60,362 nucleotides of DNA from Vagococcus proximus (GCF_029143285.1 NZ_JAPDSH010000010.1:1-60362); one strand, 5' to 3'; positions 26,753 to 36,417 are shown, numbered from the stretch's first letter. The notes: a model not told the origin generated them from the letters alone. A program made the numbers and translations.

Positions 26753-26871
26753 TCTAATTTTAATAGTAATGCATTAAATGACATCTTTTGTAATGTTCTC
26801 GTTATCTATATATTTTTTTTATAAAGTATAATTAGAGGGTTAGTATGAGACATATGGAGGTGTCCAGATTT

Positions 26872-28035
26872 ATGAAATTAAAACAATTATTAGTAGTTCA
26901 AGGTATCACTGTTCTATGTTTATTAGTGAGCCCAGTTGTGGGGATAGCTGCGGGGACAGAAGAATCTTCAGTGGCTGCCGAAGGAGAAGTTATTAGCCAA
27001 GAAATAGAAGATTTAGTTTCTGTTATTAATAAGAAATATAAAGCATTAAATGAGATTGATACGACAATCGCGAAGTCAAAAGAAACGATAAAAACGGCTA
27101 AGCAAGACATTGTTCAAACTGAAGATCATATAGCTAAACGCAGTGATTATGTTGCGAAACAAATGCAGATTTTACAGTTAAGAGGGACAACTAAGCCCAC
27201 TATATTGGCGCTACTTGATTCAAAAAGTGTGAGTGATTTTTTCAACAGAGCGTATGCCATTAGTGTGTTGTCATTTGCTCAAAAAGATAAAGTTGAATCC
27301 TTGCATCAAGACAAGGAAAAACTGGTAAAGTTACAAGAAAAGTTAGAAGATAATCAAAAAGGTTTAAAAGAGCAGCAGGAAGTTGCGATTGTTGAGAAAG
27401 AAGAGCTAGATAGTAGAATGTCTGGTTTAAAAGATAAGTTAGCAAATAATAAAGATATACTTGAAAAATTAGTGAGTGAACGAATTGAAAAAGAAAAAAT
27501 ACGTAAAGAAGCCTTAGTGAAGGCAGAAAAGGTAGAAAGAACTAAGAAAAAAGAAAGTAAGGGCGCGGAGCCTAAAGTGAGTGTAAAAGCTGAAAAAGAG
27601 TCACCTAAAACACAATCAGAGACAACAGAATCAACGCAATCAGATTCTGAAAATCAAACATCTGAAGAAGTAACAGAGTCTACAGAATCTGAGGTGACAA
27701 CAGAAACTGAACCTAAACCTAAAGAGCCAAAACCAGAAGAAAAACCATCAACGGGTGGGATGTCTGGACAGGCAACAGCTTATATTGCAACAGGTAATCA
27801 GACTGCAACAGGAACTGTTCCACAAGTAGGAAGAACAATTGCGGTTGATCCCGGACTTATTCCATTAGGGTCAGCTGTTCAAATTACAGTTCCTGGAGCA
27901 CCATCTTATTCAGGAGTCTATATTGCTGAGGATACAGGTGGCGTTGTTAAAGGAGCTATTATCGATATATTTGTGGGAAGCCAAGGAGAAGCTGTTTCAT
28001 TTGGAAGACAGTCGATTACTTTCACTATTTTATAA
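26872..28035 (+). CDS. Secreted 3D-domain cell-wall protein with coiled coil
   Basis: 387 aa. An N-terminal signal sequence (1-24, MKLKQLLVVQGITVLCLLVS) precedes a long coiled coil (about 35-230, CwlO/PcsB-like, rich in Lys, Glu and Gln). Next is a Ser/Thr/Glu linker (about 235-295) and a C-terminal 3D domain (about 300-387). The 3D domain is a double-psi beta barrel related to lytic transglycosylase MltA; its conserved aspartates are seen in VDPGLIPLG, IAEDTGG and IIDIFVG. It probably acts on peptidoglycan at the surface. ATG 26872 has GGAGGTG 9 nt upstream; the earlier ATG 26845 has no ribosome site. Confidence 0.87.
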   Translation: MKLKQLLVVQGITVLCLLVSPVVGIAAGTEESSVAAEGEVISQEIEDLVSVINKKYKALNEIDTTIAKSKETIKTAKQDIVQTEDHIAKRSDYVAKQMQILQLRGTTKPTILALLDSKSVSDFFNRAYAISVLSFAQKDKVESLHQDKEKLVKLQEKLEDNQKGLKEQQEVAIVEKEELDSRMSGLKDKLANNKDILEKLVSERIEKEKIRKEALVKAEKVERTKKKESKGAEPKVSVKAEKESPKTQSETTESTQSDSENQTSEEVTESTESEVTTETEPKPKEPKPEEKPSTGGMSGQATAYIATGNQTATGTVPQVGRTIAVDPGLIPLGSAVQITVPGAPSYSGVYIAEDTGGVVKGAIIDIFVGSQGEAVSFGRQSITFTIL

Positions 28036-28039
28036 AATT

Positions 28040-28085
28040 AGAACGATGTTTGGAGAGTCGATTTTCCAACCATCGTTCTTTTTTA
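28040..28085 (+). terminator. Terminator after the 3D-domain gene
   Basis: AGAACGATG (28040-28048) pairs with CATCGTTCT (28071-28079). An inner TTGGA/TCCAA extends the stem, and a T tract follows. Confidence 0.85.
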
Positions 28086-28155
28086 GTAGATTCATTTGAC
28101 TTATAACCTAGGGACACGTAAACTTTTAGACATGATATAGGAGGATGAGATAGAT

Positions 28156-28719
28156 ATGTTACGTTCAGCTAAAATAAGTGACGCAGAACAAGTTGTGCCA
28201 CTAATTATGATTATTTTGAAAGATATGGAGTTACCTTTCTTATTGAAGTATGGAGAAGAGAAAGTGATGACGGTACTAAAAAAAGGTTTTTCAACAGAAA
28301 CATACCGTTATAGTTATAAAAGAGCGTTAGTAGTGGAAGAAGAAGGAGAAATTTTAGGTGTAGCTTTTGGCTATAATGAGTCTGAAGAAGCAACAATTGA
28401 TGATCCGTTGTTCCCGATACTTAAAGAAGAAGGAATCGAGGAAGCTGAGAAGATGTTTACGGATAAAGAAGCATTTGAAAATGAATGGTACTTGGACAGT
28501 ATTGCAGTACGTTCAGACCAACGTGGTCGAGGAGTTGGCGCATTATTATTAAATGCTTTGCCAGAGTTTGCTAGAAGCCAAGGCGCTGATAAATTAGGCT
28601 TAAGCGTAGATGATGCTAATCCTCGTGCCAAAAAACTTTATATGCGTGAAGGATTTGAAGAAGTCGGACGTAAAACGATTAGTGGTCACTTATATGACCA
28701 TATGCAAAAAAATATATAA
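28156..28719 (+). CDS. GNAT family N-acetyltransferase
   Basis: 187 aa. The N-terminal half binds substrate. The acetyl-CoA binding core is LDSIAVRSDQRGRGVGALLL near residues 114-133, with the R/QxxGxG/A loop DQRGRGVGA. The C-terminal DDANPRAKKLYMREGFEEVG is the usual GNAT end. The gene is monocistronic, between two terminators. Its substrate cannot be told from sequence. Confidence 0.82.
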   Translation: MLRSAKISDAEQVVPLIMIILKDMELPFLLKYGEEKVMTVLKKGFSTETYRYSYKRALVVEEEGEILGVAFGYNESEEATIDDPLFPILKEEGIEEAEKMFTDKEAFENEWYLDSIAVRSDQRGRGVGALLLNALPEFARSQGADKLGLSVDDANPRAKKLYMREGFEEVGRKTISGHLYDHMQKNI

Positions 28720-28721
28720 AG

Positions 28722-28757
28722 AAAAGAGGAGGTCAGTTAACTGACCTCCTCTTTTTA
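28722..28757. terminator. Bidirectional terminator
   Basis: AAAGAGGAGGTCAGTT pairs perfectly with AACTGACCTCCTCTTT, followed by T residues, between convergent genes. Confidence 0.9.
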
Positions 28758-29288
28758 TTTGGCTGGTGCAGAAGACGCTGGGCCTTTTTTTAATAGTGTT
28801 AATGGATCAGGGTCTGAACGTAGTGACCAATAATCTAAAATGGCCGCAATACATAAGCAAATAGGTGTATCCGCTTCAGAAATGACCGTCATTTTAAGTT
28901 CATGGCGGTCATTTTTTGTAACCGGTTCTATCGTCATTATTTTTTGATTAAAGTGATAGATATTATAACGTTGAGTGTCAACAGAGCCGATAACAACCCA
29001 ATTTAGTTTTCTAACATAGTAAAAATCACGTTGTAAGGATAAGAAACGATTAAGGCTAGCGATTTTTTCACTATCATAAAAGAGATCAAAACGTGTGCCT
29101 ATAGTTAAAGAAAAAGTTGCCTGCTTAATGGAAGCAATCAATGTCCCATCAAGATGATAGAGTGAAAAGACATCGCCCCTAGATCCCCATCTTCCAACCA
29201 TGAGATAGACATCACGTCCATTTTCATCCTTTATTAGGGAGCGACAGTTGGAACCTAATACATTTTTTCGAATATAATAAGTAACCAT
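28755..29288 (-). CDS. LURP-one-related (YxjI-like) protein
   Basis: 177 aa beta-rich protein of the tubby-like LURP-one family (YIRKNVLGSNCRSLIKDENGRDVYLMVGRWGSRGDVFSL region, key GDVFSLYHLDG). Function is unknown; the fold resembles phospholipid scramblases and Tubby. ATG 29288 has AAAGGTG 8 nt upstream, so the longer frame to 29306 is not used. It lies 30 bp after the HAD hydrolase gene on the same strand and may be cotranscribed with it. Confidence 0.72.
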   Translation of the reverse strand: MVTYYIRKNVLGSNCRSLIKDENGRDVYLMVGRWGSRGDVFSLYHLDGTLIASIKQATFSLTIGTRFDLFYDSEKIASLNRFLSLQRDFYYVRKLNWVVIGSVDTQRYNIYHFNQKIMTIEPVTKNDRHELKMTVISEADTPICLCIAAILDYWSLRSDPDPLTLLKKGPASSAPAK

Positions 29289-29318
29289 ACTTTCAACACC
29301 TTTCATTAAATCCTTAAT

Positions 29319-30188
29319 TTATAAGTCTTCATCAATAGCGCGTCGAATGGCTTTGGCAACACCACCATTATCATGATTATCCGTTTCAAAGCGAGCAATT
29401 TTTTTAACACCATCTTCGGCATTTCCCATAGCGAAGCTCACACCCGCAAGTTCAAGCATACTAGCATCATTAAAGTTATCGCCAATTGTCATGACCTCAT
29501 CCATAGAAATACCAAGTTGTTCTGCATATTTTTTAACGGCGATCCCTTTTTGAGCATTCATATGGTTGATTTCAATATTATTAGGGAAGGAAGAAGTCAC
29601 AACGATATCTGGTATTGTTTCGACTTTCTTTCGTAAAGGTTTTAAGATTATATCCCCTTGTTGCTCAAAAACAATGACTTTTAAAATAGTAATAGAGTGA
29701 TCATCAAGAAGCTCTTGGTAATCTTTAACATAATCTACCTCAAGCATAGCAAGGTGCGTAGAGGCCATAGCGATTGCCATTTTGAAAGTTAAATGAGGCA
29801 GTTGGCTTGCAAGCATAGTAGCTGCATTTTCAATTCTTAAGTGTGGATTATCAGAAAAAATTCCTTTATCCGTGGCAATTTCAAAGTAAACATCGGCTTC
29901 TTTTAGAAGAGTAATAATCGAAAGTGCTGTATCTTTTTCTAGCCCAACAGTAAATAATTTCTTACCTGTTTCATCAAAGGCTTCGGCACCGTTAACGGTA
30001 ATCATTGGGCAAGTGATGCCGGCTTCCTCTAGTACAGGGATGGCTTCTGTTGAACCACGTCCAGTTGCAACCATAAAAGTAATTCCTTTATCAGTGGCGT
30101 AACGAATGGCATCGATATTTTCTTGAGGTATCTCCATTTTCTTACCTAAAAGTGTTCCATCCATGTCGGATGCTATTAATTTAATCAT
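29319..30188 (-). CDS. Cof-type HAD-IIB phosphatase
   Basis: 289 aa. The catalytic motif I is SDMDGTLL (nucleophile Asp9, general acid Asp11). Motif II is VATGRGS. The Lys is in the IEINHMNAQKGIAVKKY region. Motif IV is TIGDNFNDASMLELAGVSFAMGNA, of which IGDNFND is the Mg site. The cap domain sits between about 85 and 190, giving subclass IIB. Members dephosphorylate sugar phosphates, FMN or PLP; the substrate here is unknown. GGGGGA precedes the start. Confidence 0.88.
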   Translation of the reverse strand: MIKLIASDMDGTLLGKKMEIPQENIDAIRYATDKGITFMVATGRGSTEAIPVLEEAGITCPMITVNGAEAFDETGKKLFTVGLEKDTALSIITLLKEADVYFEIATDKGIFSDNPHLRIENAATMLASQLPHLTFKMAIAMASTHLAMLEVDYVKDYQELLDDHSITILKVIVFEQQGDIILKPLRKKVETIPDIVVTSSFPNNIEINHMNAQKGIAVKKYAEQLGISMDEVMTIGDNFNDASMLELAGVSFAMGNAEDGVKKIARFETDNHDNGGVAKAIRRAIDEDL

Positions 30189-30300
30189 AGTGTATTCCCC
30201 CTAATTATCAGTTGTTCGTAAAATAAGTGTACCATTTTTTTAGGGCTTTCGCATATAATAGAGATGAAGATAGGATAGTAAGACGAAGGAGTGGGTAAAC

Positions 30301-30978
30301 GTGTTAGAGATGAAGAATGATTGGTCAGAATATCTATCTGATTGTTTAGAATCAGAGCATTATAAAAAGCTAAATTTATTTTTAGAAAAAGAATATAAAA
30401 CTGAAACAGTTTATCCAGAGGTGAACCGAGTTTTTGAAGGACTGGATTTAACCTCATATGAAGAGACTAAAGTTGTCATTTTAGGACAAGATCCTTATCA
30501 CGGACCGAATCAGGCACATGGTCTGAGTTTTTCAGTATTACCTGGAAATAAAGTTCCACCATCGTTAGTTAATATTTATAAAGAGTTAGAATCAGATCTA
30601 GGCCATCAACCTGTGACGCATGGTTACCTTGAGTCGTGGGCTAAACAAGGTGTTCTAATGCTTAATACAGTATTGACAGTTAGACAAGGTGAGCCGAATT
30701 CACATAAGGGTCAAGGTTGGGAAATGCTCACTGATAGAATTATTGAAACGTTGAATGAGAAAGAAACACCTGTTATTTTTGTCTTATGGGGGAAGCCGGC
30801 ACAGCAAAAAATAAAAATGATTGATCAAACGAAACATAAAATTATAGCAGCGCCTCATCCAAGCCCGCTGGCAGCTTATAGAGGCTTCTTTGGAAGCAAG
30901 CCGTTTTCGACAATCAATAAGTATTTAAAAGAGAGTCATCAAGAAATAATAGACTGGAAACTTTCAGAAACTGTATAA
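30301..30978 (+). CDS. ung: Uracil-DNA glycosylase
   Basis: 225 aa family-1 UDG that excises uracil from DNA. The catalytic motif [18 protein letters not shown] holds Asp and the uracil pocket near residues 62-79. The minor-groove intercalation loop [18 protein letters not shown] lies near 183-200. GTG 30301 follows AAGGAG by 9 nt; the ATG at 30310 is an alternative at 18 nt and less well placed. It is divergent from the HAD gene. Confidence 0.96.
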   Translation: MLEMKNDWSEYLSDCLESEHYKKLNLFLEKEYKTETVYPEVNRVFEGLDLTSYEETKVVILGQDPYHGPNQAHGLSFSVLPGNKVPPSLVNIYKELESDLGHQPVTHGYLESWAKQGVLMLNTVLTVRQGEPNSHKGQGWEMLTDRIIETLNEKETPVIFVLWGKPAQQKIKMIDQTKHKIIAAPHPSPLAAYRGFFGSKPFSTINKYLKESHQEIIDWKLSETV

Positions 30979-31134
30979 CAATCTTTTGTTCTGTATCAGT
31001 ATTTATGTTTTTACAAATTGTTTTATGAATCAGTCACGGTTTTAACACCTAGTACAGGAATTTAAACTGTTATTTTCTCAAATTTAGGTGTATGATAGGT
31101 AAGAATGTAATAAAACAAACTTGGAGGTTTTACA

Positions 31135-32109
31135 ATGGATATTTTTGAAGGTTTAAAACAACAAATTGATGGAAAAAATGTTAAAATCGTTTTCCCAGAA
31201 GGAAATGACATCCGTGTATTAGGAGCTGCTATTCGTTTAGGTGTTGAAGGGTTATTAGAGCCAATCGTAATTGGTGAAGAATCAGCAATTTCAGCTTTAG
31301 CTGCAGAAAACAACTTAAAAGTGGAAGGCTTAACAATTATTAACCCTGAAACTTATGGTGAGTTTGATGAAATGGTTGCATCATTCGTTGACCGTCGTAA
31401 AGGCAAAGCAACAGAAGACCAAGCTCGTACAATCTTAAAAGACCCTAACTACTTTGGGACTATGTTAGTATACATGGAAAAAGCTGCAGGTATGGTAAGT
31501 GGTGCGGTTCACTCAACAGGTGATACTGTTCGTCCAGCGTTACAAATTATCAAAACTAAACCAGGTGCTAGCCGTACAAGCGGTGCGTTCTTAATGGTAC
31601 GTGGTGAAGAAAAATACTTATTCTCAGATTGTGCAATCAACATCAACCCAGCGGCTCAAGAGTTAGCTGAAATCGCTGTTGAAAGTGCTAAAACTGCTGA
31701 AATGTTTGGTATCGAACCAAAAGTAGCAATGTTAAGTTTCTCTTCAAAAGGGTCAGCTAAATCTGATGAAGTTACAAAAGTAGCTGAAGCAACTAAGATT
31801 GCTCAAGAATTAGCTCCAGAATACGCTATCGATGGCGAATTACAATTTGATGCTGCTTTTGTTGAATCAGTTGGTCAACAAAAATCACCAGGTTCAAAAG
31901 TTGCTGGTCAAGCATCAGTATTCGTATTCCCTGAAATTCAATCAGGAAACATTGGCTACAAAATTGCACAACGTTTAGGTGGATTTGAAGCTATTGGTCC
32001 TGTTTTACAAGGGTTAAACAAACCAGTTTCTGATTTATCACGTGGTTGTAATGAAGAAGATGTTTACAAATTAGCTTTAATTACTGCTGGCCAAGCTTTA
32101 ATGGGTTAA
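31135..32109 (+). CDS. pta: Phosphate acetyltransferase
   Basis: 324 aa short-form Pta, converting acetyl-CoA and phosphate to acetyl phosphate in overflow metabolism. Family signatures are KIVFPEGNDIRVLGAA (from residue 16), SGAVHSTGDTVRPALQIIKT near 120 and KSPGSKVAGQASVFVFPEI near 250. The codon choice is extremely biased (GAA, CGT, GGT, TTC), which indicates very high expression. GGAGG lies before the ATG. The gene is flanked by a 156-bp leader and a terminator. Confidence 0.96.
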   Translation: MDIFEGLKQQIDGKNVKIVFPEGNDIRVLGAAIRLGVEGLLEPIVIGEESAISALAAENNLKVEGLTIINPETYGEFDEMVASFVDRRKGKATEDQARTILKDPNYFGTMLVYMEKAAGMVSGAVHSTGDTVRPALQIIKTKPGASRTSGAFLMVRGEEKYLFSDCAININPAAQELAEIAVESAKTAEMFGIEPKVAMLSFSSKGSAKSDEVTKVAEATKIAQELAPEYAIDGELQFDAAFVESVGQQKSPGSKVAGQASVFVFPEIQSGNIGYKIAQRLGGFEAIGPVLQGLNKPVSDLSRGCNEEDVYKLALITAGQALMG

Positions 32110-32116
32110 TTATAAT

Positions 32117-32155
32117 GAAACTGCTCAATCCTAGTGATTGGGTAGTTTTTTTTTT
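32117..32155 (+). terminator. Terminator after pta
   Basis: AAACTGCTCAATC pairs with GATTGGGTAGTTT (two wobbles), followed by nine T. Confidence 0.8.
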
Positions 32156-32211
32156 GAATTATCGTTATACTAATAAAGATAATAGAGATTAGAAAAAGTA
32201 GGTGACCAAAG

Positions 32212-32673
32212 ATGGAGAAATGGTTATTAAATAGCGCTGAGGAAACGTTAGCAGTCGCAACAAAAATCGGCGAAGTATTAGAAAGTGGCGATTGTATTGT
32301 ACTAACAGGAGAGTTAGGGGCCGGTAAAACAACTTTCACTAAAGGAATTGCGAAAGGCTTAGAGATTGAAAGAATGGTAAAGAGCCCGACGTATACAATT
32401 GTGAGAGAGTACCGTGAGGGGAGACTACCGTTATTTCATATGGATGTCTATCGTTTAGAAGATGGTGCGGGTGAATTAGGTTTAGAAGAATATTTCGAAT
32501 CAGAGGGTGTCTCTATTGTAGAATGGGGCCAAATAATCCGTGATGAATTACCTGAGGATTATGCTGAATTGACATTAAGTTATCTTGAAGAGCAAGATAC
32601 ACGTAGTTTAAGTGTTGCTAGTACAGGTGAGCAAGGGGCAGAATTAGCTGCTCGTATTAAGGCTGTTTTGTAG
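32212..32673 (+). CDS. tsaE: TsaE, tRNA t6A modification ATPase
   Basis: 153 aa P-loop ATPase with Walker A LTGELGAGKTTFTKG near residue 35. VKSPTYTIVREY and LFHMDVYRL are family motifs, and VEWGQII is typical. It works with TsaB, TsaC and TsaD to make N6-threonylcarbamoyladenosine at A37 of ANN-decoding tRNAs. It is followed 15 nt later by a GNAT gene, a common arrangement in Lactobacillales. Confidence 0.94.
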   Translation: MEKWLLNSAEETLAVATKIGEVLESGDCIVLTGELGAGKTTFTKGIAKGLEIERMVKSPTYTIVREYREGRLPLFHMDVYRLEDGAGELGLEEYFESEGVSIVEWGQIIRDELPEDYAELTLSYLEEQDTRSLSVASTGEQGAELAARIKAVL

Positions 32674-32688
32674 GAAGCGAGGGAAATC

Positions 32689-33213
32689 ATGACAGAAGAA
32701 GTGGCTATTACGCTTAGAGAAGTAGCACCTGAAGAAGCAGCGGATGTGAAAGGATTATTAGCAAAAGTTGCTTTAGAAACAGATTTTGTGACGATAAGTG
32801 AAGCAGAATTGACGTTATCAGATGACTTATTAGCTTCTCAGTTAGGGGCTATTTATGAGAGTGACCGACATTTTTTACTGGCAGCTTATGATGGAGAGAA
32901 GATGATAGGTTTAGTCAGTGTTAAAGGTGAGGACTGTGATAGTATTGCTCATATTGGAGATGTTGGTGTGAGTGTTTTGAAAGACTATTGGGGTATGGGC
33001 TTAGGTCAGTTGCTATTAGAAGAGGTTGTTTTATGGGCACAAGAGATGGAAGTATTACACCGTTTGGAATTACGTGTTCAAGCTAGGAATGAACGAGCGG
33101 TACATCTTTATAAGAAATTAGGATTTGAGATAGAAGCGACACTAAAAAGAGGGGCACTTTCATCAGAAGGTGACTTTTTAGATGTTTATATGATGAGTTT
33201 GATGATTAATTAA
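32689..33213 (+). CDS. GNAT family N-acetyltransferase downstream of tsaE
   Basis: 174 aa. The acetyl-CoA loop is VLKDYWGMGLGQLLLEE near residues 97-113. LRVQARNERAVHLYKKLGFE and the C-terminal DVYMMSLMI are RimJ/RimL-like. It is cotranscribed with tsaE. It is not RimI by sequence; the substrate is unknown. Confidence 0.82.
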   Translation: MTEEVAITLREVAPEEAADVKGLLAKVALETDFVTISEAELTLSDDLLASQLGAIYESDRHFLLAAYDGEKMIGLVSVKGEDCDSIAHIGDVGVSVLKDYWGMGLGQLLLEEVVLWAQEMEVLHRLELRVQARNERAVHLYKKLGFEIEATLKRGALSSEGDFLDVYMMSLMIN

Positions 33214-33250
33214 AAAAGAACGTGCCAATTACGGCACGTTCTTTTTTTTA
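33213..33250. terminator. Bidirectional terminator
   Basis: AAAAGAACGTGCC pairs with GGCACGTTCTTTT around AATTAC, between convergent genes. Confidence 0.88.
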
Positions 33251-33787
33251 CATATATTTAACGAGTTCCTTTAAAGGTTCGACGCCAAATTGACGTTCTT
33301 GTTGAAGTAAAATGTTGGCACATGCGATGCTATCATCGAGAGCATGGTGATGATTCTCAAGTGAAATCCCTAGGTTTTTACATACGGTATTAAGCCGATG
33401 ATTTTCAAATTGAGGGTAAAGTTTTTTACTTGTACGAACGGTACATAGCGATAAATAGTGAGGTTGCTCTAAATTGTAGTGTTCTAAACATGCTTTAAGG
33501 ACGCCGTTATCAAATGGGGCATTGTGAGCAACGATCAGACGGTTATCTTGAAAGAATTCACTAATTTCTTCCCAGATTGCAGGAAAGGTGGGTGCATTCT
33601 TTACCTCATCGGGTTGAATACCATGGACTTCAATATTTTTCCAGTGAAAATCAGTTTGAGGATTAATCAGTGAGTAATAATGACCGACAATTTTGCTGTT
33701 TTGAACCATGATTAAGGCAACAGAGCAAGCGCTGTGTTTTTTAAAATTAGCTGTTTCAAAATCAAATGCGATAAAATTCATAGTCAT
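33248..33787 (-). CDS. DEDDh-type 3'-5' exonuclease
   Basis: 179 aa, homologous to the proofreading domain of PolC and DnaQ. Exo I is FIAFDFETAN (Asp and Glu metal ligands near 9-11). Exo II is RLIVAHNAPFDNGVL. Exo III is HHALDDSIACANIL, with the DEDDh histidine. It stands alone, without a polymerase domain. It lies 5 nt downstream of exoA on the same strand, suggesting a two-gene DNA-repair unit. Confidence 0.88.
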   Translation of the reverse strand: MTMNFIAFDFETANFKKHSACSVALIMVQNSKIVGHYYSLINPQTDFHWKNIEVHGIQPDEVKNAPTFPAIWEEISEFFQDNRLIVAHNAPFDNGVLKACLEHYNLEQPHYLSLCTVRTSKKLYPQFENHRLNTVCKNLGISLENHHHALDDSIACANILLQQERQFGVEPLKELVKYM

Positions 33788-33792
33788 CCTCC

Positions 33793-34545
33793 TTACTCAA
33801 TCACTAGTTCTACAGGACAATGATCACTGCCTAAAATATCGGCATGAATGGTTGCTGAAACTAAACGGTCTTCTAGTTTTTGTGAAGCTAAGAAATAGTC
33901 AATACGCCATCCAGCATTATTCTGGCGAGCATTGAAACGATAGCTCCACCAAGAGTAGGCACCTTCTAAATTAGGGTAAAAATGACGGAAGGTATCGATA
34001 AAGCCACTATTTAAAAATTGCGACATTTTTTCACGTTCTTCAGGTGTGAAGCCTGCATTTTTTTTATTTGTTTTATGGTTCTTTAAGTCAATTTCTTGAT
34101 GGGCCACATTCAAGTCACCACATAGGATGACAGGTTTTGTTTGGTCGAGTTCATTGATGTACGCTTGGAAATCTTCCTCCCATGTCATACGGTATGGCAG
34201 ACGTTTTAACTCGTTCTGTGAGTTAGGGGTATAACAAGTTACAAGATAGAAATCAGTGTACTCTAAGGTGATAACACGCCCCTCTTGGTCATGTTCTTCA
34301 ATCCCTATGCCATAAGTTGCGCTTAGTGCTGGTTCTTTAGCAAAAATAGCTGTACCAGAGTAACCTTTCTTGACAGCATAGTTCCAATATTGAGTGTAAC
34401 CAGGTAATTCAAGGTCAATTTGTCCTTCTTGTAATTTGGTTTCTTGTAAACAGAAAAAATCTGCATCTAATGTATTAAAAATATCAACAAAGCCTTTTTT
34501 TACAACAGCACGTAAGCCGTTGACGTTCCATGAAATAAACTTCAC
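33793..34545 (-). CDS. exoA: Exodeoxyribonuclease III / AP endonuclease
   Basis: 250 aa Xth-family enzyme that cleaves abasic sites and removes 3' blocks. It starts [19 protein letters not shown], includes FCLQETKLQ (metal Glu), [27 protein letters not shown] and [11 protein letters not shown] (catalytic His). GTG 34545 has AAGGAGG about 9 nt upstream; an extension to 34614 adds a Phe-rich tail without a ribosome site. It probably acts with the DEDDh exonuclease gene behind it and, functionally, with ung. Confidence 0.95.
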   Translation of the reverse strand: MKFISWNVNGLRAVVKKGFVDIFNTLDADFFCLQETKLQEGQIDLELPGYTQYWNYAVKKGYSGTAIFAKEPALSATYGIGIEEHDQEGRVITLEYTDFYLVTCYTPNSQNELKRLPYRMTWEEDFQAYINELDQTKPVILCGDLNVAHQEIDLKNHKTNKKNAGFTPEEREKMSQFLNSGFIDTFRHFYPNLEGAYSWWSYRFNARQNNAGWRIDYFLASQKLEDRLVSATIHADILGSDHCPVELVIE

Positions 34546-34633
34546 TCTTTTTTCCTCCTTAAAAACTTCTGATTCTATTGTAACGAAAAAAAAGAAGTAG
34601 TGAAAGGATTTCACTACTTCTTAAGAGACTTAT

Positions 34634-36172
34634 TTATTTTTTTAATGATTTAACAAAGTCACTAGATTGTGTTCCAGCTTGACGACCATAAATAATGATG
34701 TCAGCTACAGCGTTTCCGCCAATACGATTTTTACCATGTAGTCCGCCTGATGCTTCGCCAGCTGCATATAAACCAGTAATTGGTGTGCCATCTTTTTTCA
34801 AGACTTGAGCTTTTGTATTAATTTTGGCCCCACCCATTGTGTGGTGAATACCTGGTGCAATCTTAATTGCATAGAAAGGACCTTTAGATAAATCATTATC
34901 CATACCAGTTGTACGACCAAAATCAGCATCTTTTTTAGCTTTGACAGTGTCATTCCATGTTGTCATTGTATTTTCTAGTGTTTTAGCATCCATGTTAATT
35001 TCTTTTGCTAAGTCAGCGATAGACTCACCTTTTTTAACAAAACCTTGTTTTTCATAGAAGTCGATAGCTTTAACACGGTCTTTAACACCTGAATCTAATA
35101 CTAGATAAGCATATTGATCTTTAAGTCCAATGATAGCTGCTGAAACATTGTCACGTGTTTCTAATTCGTTAACGAAACGTTTGCCTTCTTGAGAAACTAA
35201 GATAGCACCTTCGCCACGAACCGCTTCCGTTACTAAGAATGATGTTTCTTGCTCAACAGTTGGATGAATTTGAATTTCTTTCATATCAACAGTGTCGCCG
35301 CCTAATTTTTCAATCATTTTCACGCCATCACCTTGGCTACCTGCTTGGTTTGTTGTAACAAAGCCGTCTAAGTCTTTGTTGTAGCTTGTCACCATATCTA
35401 AGTTAGCACCAAAACCACCAGTTGCGACAACAACTGCATTTGTTTTGATTTCTTTTTCATCTTTATTGTTGAATTTAACTTTAACACCAGAAACAGCGCC
35501 ATCATTTTCTTTGATGTCTTTAACGTCAGCATCTGTAAATAATGGAATATCACGTTCGTGAACGTTGCGTAGTAGGCCTTCAACTAAATATTGTCCTACT
35601 GCAGAACCATCAGCTGGACGGTGTGTACGTTTGACACTCATGCCACCTGTTACTGTTAAGTTATTAAGCGTGATACCCATACCGTCTAGCCAGTCGATAG
35701 CATCAGCTGAACTGTCTACAAAGTAACGTAATAATTCTTTGTCGTTTGTTTCTTTTCCGCCTTTAAGAGTTTCATCGAAGAATAAATCGTTAGAATCTTT
35801 CACGCCAGCTTCTTTTTGGAATTTAGTTCCTGAAGCATTCATACCAGCAGAGGCTTTAACTGTATTTCCACCTGCTACAGGCATTTTTTCAAAGATAACA
35901 GGGTTCATTCCCATATCTTTTGCTTGAATAGCAGCTGACATTCCGCCGCCACCAGCACCAACGATAACAACATCGTATTCATCTTTTAAATCGTCAAGAG
36001 ATGTTTTCTTTTGTTCAGACGCACCGGTATTTGCATCGGCAGTTTGCTCAGTTTTTTCTTTCTTTTCGGTTGCTTTTGTAGCACTTTCTTTTGGTTGATC
36101 AGGTGTACATCCAGTTGCGATGAATAGAACTGATAAAAGTGAAGCTAACCCAACTTTGATTTTACTTTTCAT
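34634..36172 (-). CDS. Surface lipoprotein flavoprotein, fumarate/urocanate reductase-like
   Basis: 512 aa. A lipoprotein signal peptide ends at TGC (Cys22). A Lys/Glu/Thr linker (23-60) leads to the FAD domain, starting YDVVIVGAGGGGMSAAIQA. Catalytic elements of the FrdA family are visible: HRPADGSAVG, HPTVEQE, TEAVRGEGAILVSQEGKRFVNE (active-site Arg in AVRGEG) and GIHHTMGGAKI. The end GLYAAGEASGGLHGKNRIGGNA binds FAD. The FMN_bind domain present in many Gram-positive surface reductases is missing, so electrons must come from a separate carrier. ATG 36172 has GGGGGA upstream. The acceptor (fumarate or another enoate) is inferred. Confidence 0.88.
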   Translation of the reverse strand: MKSKIKVGLASLLSVLFIATGCTPDQPKESATKATEKKEKTEQTADANTGASEQKKTSLDDLKDEYDVVIVGAGGGGMSAAIQAKDMGMNPVIFEKMPVAGGNTVKASAGMNASGTKFQKEAGVKDSNDLFFDETLKGGKETNDKELLRYFVDSSADAIDWLDGMGITLNNLTVTGGMSVKRTHRPADGSAVGQYLVEGLLRNVHERDIPLFTDADVKDIKENDGAVSGVKVKFNNKDEKEIKTNAVVVATGGFGANLDMVTSYNKDLDGFVTTNQAGSQGDGVKMIEKLGGDTVDMKEIQIHPTVEQETSFLVTEAVRGEGAILVSQEGKRFVNELETRDNVSAAIIGLKDQYAYLVLDSGVKDRVKAIDFYEKQGFVKKGESIADLAKEINMDAKTLENTMTTWNDTVKAKKDADFGRTTGMDNDLSKGPFYAIKIAPGIHHTMGGAKINTKAQVLKKDGTPITGLYAAGEASGGLHGKNRIGGNAVADIIIYGRQAGTQSSDFVKSLKK

Positions 36173-36214
36173 ATTAATTCCCCCAAAACATTTAGTTATT
36201 AATTTCACAAACCT

Positions 36215-36243
36215 ATAATATCAAGGGTTTGATAGTATTTCAA
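36215..36243 (-). promoter_or_regulatory. Promoter of the surface flavoprotein gene
   Basis: On the minus strand, TTGAAA (36238-36243) and TATTAT (36215-36220) are separated by exactly 17 bp. The start codon lies about 43 bp downstream of the -10. Confidence 0.6.
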
Positions 36244-36388
36244 TATTAATTAAGTAATTTAAGTAACTTTTCTTATATGGTTGGTTTAATTGTAGCAATA
36301 GATGACAAGTTAAAGTTGACAGTTGTCACAATGGAAAGGGTTCCGTGTTATTTATTATAAGGTATATGAAATTTCACAAACTTACAGG

Positions 36389-36417
36389 TTGTCTTACTCC
36401 TCAATTCATGCTAATGT
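36389..36417 (+). promoter_or_regulatory. thiT promoter
   Basis: The -35 TTGTCT (36389-36394), 17-bp spacer and extended -10 TGCTAATGT (ending 36417) place transcription start near 36424, about 25 nt before the riboswitch. Confidence 0.6.
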
